From the NCBI GenBank assembly GCA_002347645.1, contig DDYF01000020.1, positions 1 through 43,483 on the forward strand: a DNA stretch of 43,483 nucleotides, given 5' to 3'. Both the position numbers and the translations under genes were made by a program. This document shows, piece after piece, positions 37,794 to 43,483 of the stretch. Source of the stretch: Thermoleophilia bacterium UBA2241. Lineage in GTDB: Bacteria > Actinomycetota > Thermoleophilia > UBA2241. Below the pieces are notes generated by a model. The model did no database searches and was not told the origin of the DNA. It saw only the letters and a list, made by a program, of their open reading frames with translations. Numbering within the stretch: the first letter of the stretch is position 1; every line of letters starts with the position of its first letter.

Positions 37794-39386
37794 GTGGGCA
37801 GGAAGAGCCGGGCGAAGGAGCAGCCGGCCGCGGGCGCCGCCGGCGCCGCCCGCGGCCGGCTGCTTCCCGTGACGGAACTCGACGCCGGCGAGTACGCCGG
37901 CCTCTTCCGCCGCTGTGCCTGGTACGTCCTGGCCGGCGCCGTCGCCTTCGCCGTCGTCTTCGCGCTCCTCGCCTGGCTTCGCTTCCGCATGTACTACGGG
38001 GGGCGGTTCGACCTCGGGAACATGGTCCAAGCCGTCTACAACACGGCGCACGGCCGGTTCCTCGAGATCACGACGGCCGGCCCGCAGCCGCGCCAGATGT
38101 CGCGTCTTGGCGCACACGTCGATCCCATCCTCGCGGCCTTCGCGCTGCCGTGGTTCGTGTGGCCAAGCCCGGTCATGCTGCTCACGCTGCAGTCCGCGAT
38201 CGTCGCGACGTCGGCCTGGCCGGCCTTCCGACTTGGGACGCGCCTCACCCGCGACCCGCGCGCCGGCGCGCTGCTGGCCGGCGCGCTCCTCCTGTATCCG
38301 GCTCTCGGCTACGGCGTCCTGAACGAGTTCCATCCCGTCACCCTGGCGACCCCCCTTCTGCTGTTCGCGTTCCTGTACCTCGAAGAGGACCGCTGGCTCG
38401 CGGCCGTCCCCTTCCTCATCCTCGCCGCCCTCTGCAAGGAGGAGATCCCCCTCGTCCTCGCGGCCATGGGGGTCTACTTCGCCGTTCGCAAGCGTTCGGT
38501 GCGGCACCTGCTCATCACCGCCGTCGCCGTCGCGTACTTCGCCTGTGCACTATGGGCGGTCATCCCCTACTTCAACAACGGGCCCAGCCCGTTCGTCGAC
38601 CGCTACGCGGCGTATGGCGAGAGCGCCGGCGAGGTCGTCCGTGGAGTCCTCACCAGCCCGGGCCAGGTCGCCGGCGACCTCTTCGCGCGGGCGAACCTCG
38701 AGTACTGGGCCGAGCTGCTCTGGCCGTTCGGCCTGGCTCCCCTGCTCAGCCCGCTCACGCTGCTGATCGCGCTGCCCGAGTTCCTGCTCAACGGCCTGTC
38801 GACACAGATCTGGCAGCGCAGCATCCAGTTCCACTACACGGCGGCCGAGATCCCCTTCCTCTTCGCGGCCGCCGTCCTGGGGCTCATGCGTCTCTGGCGT
38901 TGGCTGGGCGGTGGGTTCCGCCGGCCGGAGGCGGAGATGCGCGGCGAGCTGCTGCAGCGGCGCGATCTCGCGCTGCTCGTCATGCTCGCCGCGCTCGCCG
39001 GCAACTACATCCTCGGGCCGCTCCCCTTCTCGCTGCCCGGCGCGCACGCCTCCGGCGAGGACTTCGCGCGCTCGGGCCATGCGAAGGTCCTGGACGAGGC
39101 CGTCGCGACGATCCCCGCCGGGGTGTCCGTGTCGGTCAACAACAACGTGGGCTCGCACCTTTCCGCGCGCCGTGTGGTCTTCGTGTTCCCGGAGTACAAG
39201 GGCGCTGAGTATGTGATCGTCGACGAGAAGCACCCGGGGTACTACGACCGCATCAATGCGGCGCTGCATCAGAACGTCCTGGGTCGCCTCGTGCTCGACA
39301 CGCGCTACCAGTCGGTCTACGCGCGCGACGACGTCTACGTCTTCAAGCTGGTCTCGGGGGGAACGCCGGGGCCGGACACGCCCTAG
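37794..39386 (+). CDS. DUF2079 integral membrane protein (GT-C-like)
   Basis: The 530-residue protein starts at GTG 37794, 4 nt after the previous stop. After a disordered, Ala/Gly-rich N-terminus it has about ten TM segments. Family landmarks are FDLGNMVQAVYNTAHGRFLE with SRLGAHVDPILA (the extracytoplasmic DxH-like loop), LNEFHPVTLATPLLLFAFLYLEEDRW and LCKEEIPLVLAAMGVY. The soluble C-terminus includes VSVNNNVGSHLSARRVVFVFP. DUF2079 proteins resemble GT-C membrane glycosyltransferases using polyprenyl-linked sugars; the GT2 and flippase neighbours support that. Codons about 9-24 contain a 17-bp perfect inverted repeat (37820-37863). Confidence 0.85.
   Translation: MGRKSRAKEQPAAGAAGAARGRLLPVTELDAGEYAGLFRRCAWYVLAGAVAFAVVFALLAWLRFRMYYGGRFDLGNMVQAVYNTAHGRFLEITTAGPQPRQMSRLGAHVDPILAAFALPWFVWPSPVMLLTLQSAIVATSAWPAFRLGTRLTRDPRAGALLAGALLLYPALGYGVLNEFHPVTLATPLLLFAFLYLEEDRWLAAVPFLILAALCKEEIPLVLAAMGVYFAVRKRSVRHLLITAVAVAYFACALWAVIPYFNNGPSPFVDRYAAYGESAGEVVRGVLTSPGQVAGDLFARANLEYWAELLWPFGLAPLLSPLTLLIALPEFLLNGLSTQIWQRSIQFHYTAAEIPFLFAAAVLGLMRLWRWLGGGFRRPEAEMRGELLQRRDLALLVMLAALAGNYILGPLPFSLPGAHASGEDFARSGHAKVLDEAVATIPAGVSVSVNNNVGSHLSARRVVFVFPEYKGAEYVIVDEKHPGYYDRINAALHQNVLGRLVLDTRYQSVYARDDVYVFKLVSGGTPGPDTP
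37820..37863. repeat. 17-bp perfect inverted repeat inside the 5' end of the DUF2079 gene
   Basis: GCAGCCGGCCGCGGGCG (37820-37836) is exactly complementary to 37847-37863, with a 10-nt GC-only loop. It begins 26 nt after the start codon and encodes only a low-complexity QPAAGAAGAARGRL stretch. Confidence 0.75.
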
Positions 39387-40618
39387 GCGACCCACTCGAA
39401 CAGCGCGTACCTCGCGGTCAGCGCCGCCAGGGCGGCGACCATCGCCACGACGATCGCCGCGTGTGCGCGCGGCCGGTCGCGCGTGAACAGCGCGAGCGCG
39501 ACGAAGACGGGGAAGATGGCGAGCGCGAAGCGCGGGAACGAGAGCAGCGGCACGTACTTCGCCGGGAAGAACAAGGGGTACGCCGCCGACACCACCCCGT
39601 AGAGCGTGTACGCGGGCGGGAGGCGTCGCAGGCCGTAGGCGAGGCAGGCGCCGACGACGACGAGGAAGGCCAGCGCCGTCAGGTTGGCGACGGCGACCGA
39701 GTAGGCGTCGCCCGGCGTCGAGACCGGCCAGTAGAGGTCCAGGTACTGGCCCGACAGCACCTGCCGCAGGCCCTGCATGGCCGCCTCCAGCGCGCGCCCG
39801 ATCGAGAAGTTGGGCAGCATGAACGAGCGCCTCCACTGATCCTGCGCCTCGGCGAAGAGCATCGGGCGTCCGAAGGTGATCGCCAGGTAGGCCATCCAGA
39901 TGAGCAGGCCCTCGACGACGATCAGGAGATTGGCGATGTTCGCGTCGGCGCGCCTCAGTCGCCAGCCGCGTTGCTGGAAGTAGTAGACGGCCATGGGGAC
40001 GATGAGGAACACACCGGTGCTGCGCGTGAGCGCGGCGAACAGCCCGGCCAGGCCCGCGAGGCGCCAGCGACCCTCGCGGGCCCACGAGAAGCAGGCGAGC
40101 GAGAGCAGCAGGAAAAGCGACTCCGTGTAGACGGCCTGCAGGAAGAACGTCGTCGGGAAGATGCTCAGGTAGACCACGGCGCGGAGGGCCGTGCGCTCAT
40201 CGAAGTCGCGTGCCACGAGCCTGAACAGGAGCCATGCGCTGCCGGCGAAGCAGAGCAGCGAGACGACGATGCCGGTGACGACCAGGTTGCCGTCGAACAG
40301 GACGCCGAGGTAGCGCAGCAGCAGCGGGTAGAGCGGGAAGAACGCGGTGCTCCCGTCGGCGTCGGCGTACCCCGCGCGGGCGATCTTGATGTACCAGACC
40401 CCGTCCCAGTGCGCCCAGGGGTTCAGCAACGAGCCCAAGAGGCCGTGGAACGTCTCGGCGCCGGCCGGGAAGCGCCACGCCCACTGCGGCTCGCTGATGC
40501 CGATGAGGGCGGCGGCGGCGAAGCCGACGAGGAGGACGAAGAGTCGGCTGCCGGCGGCGACCGCCAGGGCCCGCGTGAGCGGGCCCTGGCGGTCGCCGAG
40601 CAGTCCTCCTTCGCTCAC
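39383..40618 (-). CDS. PIG-V-like membrane mannosyltransferase
   Basis: The 411-residue protein has about ten TM segments and the PIG-V/GT-C hallmark AHWDGVWYIKIARAGYADAD in the first extracytoplasmic loop, followed by FFPLYPLLLRYLG and YLSIFPTTFFLQAVYTESLFL. It would transfer mannose from a polyprenyl-phosphate donor outside the membrane. The start GTG at 40618 overlaps the upstream gene (GTGA). Its stop and that of the convergent DUF2079 gene share the palindrome CTAG at 39383-39386. A 20-bp perfect inverted repeat occupies codons about 8-22. Confidence 0.87.
   Translation of the reverse strand: MSEGGLLGDRQGPLTRALAVAAGSRLFVLLVGFAAAALIGISEPQWAWRFPAGAETFHGLLGSLLNPWAHWDGVWYIKIARAGYADADGSTAFFPLYPLLLRYLGVLFDGNLVVTGIVVSLLCFAGSAWLLFRLVARDFDERTALRAVVYLSIFPTTFFLQAVYTESLFLLLSLACFSWAREGRWRLAGLAGLFAALTRSTGVFLIVPMAVYYFQQRGWRLRRADANIANLLIVVEGLLIWMAYLAITFGRPMLFAEAQDQWRRSFMLPNFSIGRALEAAMQGLRQVLSGQYLDLYWPVSTPGDAYSVAVANLTALAFLVVVGACLAYGLRRLPPAYTLYGVVSAAYPLFFPAKYVPLLSFPRFALAIFPVFVALALFTRDRPRAHAAIVVAMVAALAALTARYALFEWVA
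40555..40598. repeat. 20-bp perfect inverted repeat inside the 5' end of the mannosyltransferase gene
   Basis: The arms 40555-40574 and 40579-40598 are complementary at all 20 positions, with loop GTGA. It begins 20 nt after the GTG start on the minus strand and encodes residues DRQGPLTRALAVAA. In mRNA it would be an extremely stable hairpin just behind the initiation site. Confidence 0.8.
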
Positions 40619-41160
40619 GGTGTCGCCGAGGAGGAGCTCGACGGCGTTGCATCCGGACTGTGGAGCCTGTCTTCGGGGAGGTCGCCGCGCACGTCGTACA
40701 GCAGGTGACCGGTCTGATAGTCGAGGAGTGCGACGACCATGGTCTGGGGCTCGGCGTCGACGCCCGTGGTCTCGGGCACCGTGCCGCGCACCTCCCAGAT
40801 GAACCGATACCTGGGGGTGACGTCGCGTTCGATCAGAACCCCGTCGACGTCCTGCGAGAACCGATACGGAGCGCCGGCGGTGACGAAGAGGAGCTGGACC
40901 TCGAACGGATCGACGGCGGTGTCCCTGAACAGCCAATCCGCCTTGCGGAGCGCGTCGCCCGACGTCTTGAGTTCGGAATCGCCGGGTACGCGCAGCGCCG
41001 CCGCCGCGAACGACCAGCCGCGCCAGGGCTTCGACACGAACTCCGCGCGCTGCACGGGCGAGGTGTAGCGGTAAGCGACGAGGGCCGGCAGGAGGGCGAC
41101 GACCACGACCGTCACCACCACCGCGACCACGATGAGCCTTCTGTTCTGTCGGCGCGCCAT
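40615..41160 (-). CDS. Hypothetical protein with one N-terminal membrane helix
   Basis: The 181-residue protein has a basic N-terminus (MARRQNRR) and one strong TM helix (about residues 9-29), then an extracytoplasmic region with KPWRGWSFAAAALRVPGD, DPFEVQLLFVTAGAPYRF and RYRFIWEVRGTVPETTGV, which looks like a folded beta-rich domain, and a Ser/Pro-rich end. I recognise no family. It is coupled to the mannosyltransferase by a GTGA overlap, so a role beside that enzyme at the cell surface is possible. Confidence 0.7.
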   Translation of the reverse strand: MARRQNRRLIVVAVVVTVVVVALLPALVAYRYTSPVQRAEFVSKPWRGWSFAAAALRVPGDSELKTSGDALRKADWLFRDTAVDPFEVQLLFVTAGAPYRFSQDVDGVLIERDVTPRYRFIWEVRGTVPETTGVDAEPQTMVVALLDYQTGHLLYDVRGDLPEDRLHSPDATPSSSSSATP

Positions 41161-41181
41161 GTGCGTCGTCGCCGTCGGCGG

Positions 41182-41982
41182 TCAGGTCGTCCCGAGCGGG
41201 ATCGTGTCGCCGTCGCGCAGGATCTCCGAGGCGGCGAAGACGCCTCTCGCGGAAGTCGCCATGGTCGCGTACTCCTCCTCACTCTGCAGGGGGTTGAGGT
41301 GGATGAACACAAGGCGCCCCACCCCGGCGGTCGCAGCCAGGCCGGCGACGGCCAGCGCCTCGCTGTGCGCGGCATAGCCCTTGCGAAGCGGGCCCGGGAC
41401 CTCGCTCCCGGGGCCGTCGCCCACGTACCAGGCCTCGTGAAGGAGGACGCCGGCACCGGACGCGAAGGCGGCGGTCGCCGCATCTGCCGATGTGTCGGTG
41501 GCGACGACCAGGGCGTCGTCAAGCCGGTATGCCACACTCGTGTCGGAGTGCGCCTGGCTGCGGACGGCGATCTCGTGACCGGCCACTGCGTTCACCCCCG
41601 CGCCGATCTCCGCGAGTTCCAGGCCGGAGAGATCGCGCCAGGGCCGCGGGTTGTACGGCGGCCGGACCAGGTCGTCGAGCGCACGCACAGGGTCGATGCC
41701 CGTGAGCTCCTCAGCCGGCGCGTGGATCACCAGACGGCGCTCGGGGAAGATCCCCGGGAGGTAGGCGAGGCCGCAAACATGGTCGAGGTGGTAGTGGGTG
41801 AGGAAGAGGTGGTACTCCGAGCTGCGCTCGACCAGCGCGCGGAACGGGGGGGCGGCGAGACGCCCAAGACCCGTGCCGGCGTCGAACACCAGAAGCTTGC
41901 CCTCGTCTTCAACGACGAAGCACGTCGTCTCTCTCGTCTGCGTCGGGATCCATCCCTGTGTGCCCAGCAGCGTCAGGCGCAT
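41182..41982 (-). CDS. Metallo-beta-lactamase-fold hydrolase (RNase Z/phosphodiesterase-like)
   Basis: The 266-residue protein starts MRLTLLGTQGWIP and contains the metal-binding THYHLDHVCGL (HxHxDH), an Asp ligand in VVATDTS and a C-terminal LVFIHLNPLQ histidine, which is the layout of single-domain MBL-fold enzymes of the RNase Z/ElaC-like branch. The characteristic exosite arm is not evident, so a phosphodiesterase or other hydrolase is as likely as tRNA processing. The start ATG at 41982 is preceded by GGAGGACGCC; the open frame continues 17 codons further without a ribosome site. It is divergent from the GGDEF-like gene. Confidence 0.87.
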   Translation of the reverse strand: MRLTLLGTQGWIPTQTRETTCFVVEDEGKLLVFDAGTGLGRLAAPPFRALVERSSEYHLFLTHYHLDHVCGLAYLPGIFPERRLVIHAPAEELTGIDPVRALDDLVRPPYNPRPWRDLSGLELAEIGAGVNAVAGHEIAVRSQAHSDTSVAYRLDDALVVATDTSADAATAAFASGAGVLLHEAWYVGDGPGSEVPGPLRKGYAAHSEALAVAGLAATAGVGRLVFIHLNPLQSEEEYATMATSARGVFAASEILRDGDTIPLGTT

Positions 41983-42086
41983 GGCGTCCTCCCGCTCATC
42001 ACGGCGTGTGACTTGCCGGCCCACACGGTACAACAGGCGTAGACCGTCTGTCTTGTCGTCACAGTGCTCGTGAGGCTCGGAACGGT

Positions 42087-42929
42087 ATGGACGACATCGT
42101 GAGCGCAGCTTTCGCGCGGCCCTTCCTCAGCGCCGCCGCCCGCGACGTGTGGGGTGCCTGCGCGTCGGAGATGGGCAGGGCGGTCCTGCACGGCGACGCC
42201 GAACCCCTCTTTCAGAACTTGGAGGAGACGGCGAGGAACGAAGCGCTCGTCGGGGGGCGCGACGTGGAGGAACTGCTCGCGGGCGTGGAGGAGGGATTCG
42301 CGGCCCTGCGCGACGCGCTCGCGGCGTCCGAGGGCCCGGACGCGGAAGCGACGCTCGAGCGCCTGACGGCGCTCGAGCGCGAGGCCGCGGCGCGCTTCTC
42401 GACCGGGTACGCGGCCGGCCTCGCCGAGACGATCGCCCGCCTGCAGCACCGAGCCGACGAGTGTGCGCCCCACGACCCGGTCGCGGGTGTGCTGCGGGTC
42501 ACGGACACGCTCGACAGGCTCGCGGTCGAGGTCGAACGCTGCCGCCGCACGGCGTTGTCGCTGGGCGTCCTGGGAGTCGGTGTGCCCCCGGCGAGCCCGA
42601 CCGGTGCCGGGTCGGGCGGTGCCGAGGCGGCCGCGGTCCACGGCGTGGCGGAGACGCTCGTGGACAACGTCCGCCGCTACGACGGTGTGGGCCGTACCGC
42701 GGAGGGCGACTTTCTCGTCGTGCTGCCGGACGTCAGCCGGCGCTCCCTCGTCGCCATCGGCGAGCGGCTGCGCCGGGAAGTGGCGGGCGAGCTCGAAGAC
42801 ACCGCCAAGTGCGTCGTCGCCCTCGCCCACTACGACTGCGTGGACGTGGGCGCGGCCGAGGTCATGGCCGCCGTCGAGAGGCAGGTCGCCGGGGCGCGGG
42901 CGACGGGCGAGACGTTGTCGTGGGTATGA
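42087..42929 (+). CDS. Degenerate GGDEF-like protein
   Basis: The 280-residue protein has an N-terminal helical region of about 120 residues rich in Ala and Glu (LSAAARDVWGACASEMGRAV and so on). A domain beginning about residue 130 follows, with DTLDRLAVEVERCRRTALSLGVLGVGV, VAETLVDNVRRYDGVGRTAEGDFLVVLPDVSRR and RLRREVAGELED. The order matches a GGDEF domain, but the active-site loop reads TAEGDF instead of GGDEF, so it should not make c-di-GMP. A sensor or adaptor role is possible. Nothing nearby tells its partner. The stop is 25 nt from the convergent NUDIX gene. Confidence 0.62.
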   Translation: MDDIVSAAFARPFLSAAARDVWGACASEMGRAVLHGDAEPLFQNLEETARNEALVGGRDVEELLAGVEEGFAALRDALAASEGPDAEATLERLTALEREAAARFSTGYAAGLAETIARLQHRADECAPHDPVAGVLRVTDTLDRLAVEVERCRRTALSLGVLGVGVPPASPTGAGSGGAEAAAVHGVAETLVDNVRRYDGVGRTAEGDFLVVLPDVSRRSLVAIGERLRREVAGELEDTAKCVVALAHYDCVDVGAAEVMAAVERQVAGARATGETLSWV

Positions 42930-42954
42930 CGGGACGGAGCCTTCGCCCACCCGG

Positions 42955-43419
42955 CTAGCGTTCGGCGTGCGCCGTCCCCTTCCCGCCTTCGAGCCGCACG
43001 CCCAGCGCCGAGGCGGCCTTCCGCACCATCTCGCGCTCGTTCGGATAGGTCATGAGGCGGAGCGCATCGCGGGCGGTGACCCAGCGCGCCTCGTGGACCT
43101 CGTGGTCGTGCGCAGTGGTGGTCCCTCCGGTGGCGCGCACCAGGAAGTAGTGCACCGTCTTGTGGATGCGGCCGCCGGGGTCGCGGGCGGAGAACCAGTA
43201 CTCGATGGACCCCAGCTCGCGCTCGATCACTCCCGTGATGCCGGTCTCTTCGGCGACCTCGCGCAGGGCCGCCTGAGCGGCCGTCTCGCCCGGCTCGACC
43301 CTCCCTTTGGGAAGGCCCCACACCCTGCGGCCGGCGGGGTTGATCAGGCAGACCTCGAGGCGGTCGCCCTGACGTACGACGACGCCCCCGGCGGATGTCG
43401 CTTCGCGCAGCTGGGTCAC
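42955..43419 (-). CDS. NUDIX hydrolase (MutT family)
   Basis: The protein has a complete Nudix box GRVEPGETAAQAALREVAEETGI, preceded by SAGGVVVR and RRVWGLPKG, and the downstream KTVHYFLV and HEARWVTARDALRLM of the diadenosine-polyphosphate/MutT-like branch. It hydrolyses a nucleoside diphosphate linked to some other moiety. I place the start at GTG 43419 because GGAGG lies 10 nt upstream, giving 154 residues. An in-frame GTG at 43476, only 7 nt from the window edge, would add 19 residues but shows no ribosome site. Confidence 0.9.
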   Translation of the reverse strand: MTQLREATSAGGVVVRQGDRLEVCLINPAGRRVWGLPKGRVEPGETAAQAALREVAEETGITGVIERELGSIEYWFSARDPGGRIHKTVHYFLVRATGGTTTAHDHEVHEARWVTARDALRLMTYPNEREMVRKAASALGVRLEGGKGTAHAER

Positions 43420-43483
43420 GAGATCCTCGCCTCCACCCAAGACGAAGGTCGCCTCGTCCCTAGTGTCCTGAGTCACTAATGCG

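Noticed and set aside
1..43483. CRISPR arrays, insertion sequences, tRNA or rRNA genes
   Set aside because: No regularly spaced repeats, no transposase-like protein and no tRNA-like cloverleaf or rRNA segment was recognised by reading; a covariance-model search would be decisive for tRNAs.

Overview
The window is very GC-rich. It has dense operons, many GTG starts, 4-nt ATGA/GTGA gene overlaps, and -10 boxes lying almost on the start codon. Together with rsmG-parA-parB and a riboswitch-controlled ECF cobalamin importer, this points to a high-GC actinobacterial lineage, probably anaerobic or fermentative (B12-dependent lysine 5,6-aminomutase, two radical SAM enzymes). No rRNA or tRNA gene was seen, so the taxonomy is inference.

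Layout. (1) 1-3847, minus strand: lysine-fermentation operon with a YheO-type regulator, a P-loop protein (probable KamB-like reactivation subunit), kamD and the start of kamE, all joined by overlaps or short gaps; a good promoter and a large inverted repeat lie at its head. (2) 3899-8473, minus strand: HtrA protease and a radical SAM / response regulator / histidine kinase set. (3) 8479-13680, plus strand: inositol-phosphatase family protein, AmrS radical SAM, anti-sigma kinase, rsmG, parA, parB, closed by a 13-bp stem. (4) 13761-24753: an island-like block with a secreted amidohydrolase, three paralogous secreted Ntn-hydrolases of the C45/AAT type (about 600 aa each), a TetR repressor, an MFS transporter and a small OB-fold lipoprotein. 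Two of the paralogs carry nearly identical leader regions with an 11-codon upstream ORF, a hairpin and a promoter overlapping a sequence shared with the tetR/MFS operator. The third paralog has its own promoter and a similarly placed upstream ORF. (5) 24891-34273, minus strand: one long operon behind a cobalamin riboswitch and a transcription terminator. It encodes two DUF4430 proteins, EcfT, a fused EcfA-EcfA ATPase, an ECF S component, a membrane-anchored prenyltransferase/squalene-cyclase-like repeat protein, a MotA/TolQ/ExbB protein and a DUF2149 protein. (6) 34359-41160: cell-surface glycan genes (GT2, GT4, flippase-like protein, DUF2079, PIG-V-like mannosyltransferase). (7) 41182-43419: MBL-fold hydrolase, degenerate GGDEF-like protein and NUDIX hydrolase.

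How they fit together. The strongest candidate for an undescribed system is the B12 operon. Human transcobalamin holds B12 between an alpha6/alpha6 domain and a DUF4430-type beta domain; here the two folds are separate exported proteins beside an ECF importer, under direct cobalamin control. An ExbB-like/ExbD-like pair ends the operon. The imported cobalamin would serve enzymes such as KamDE at the left edge. The second candidate is the TetR/MFS/triple Ntn-hydrolase island with its conserved leader peptides, which looks like an inducible extracellular amide-hydrolysis or detoxification system. Its substrate cannot be read from the sequence.
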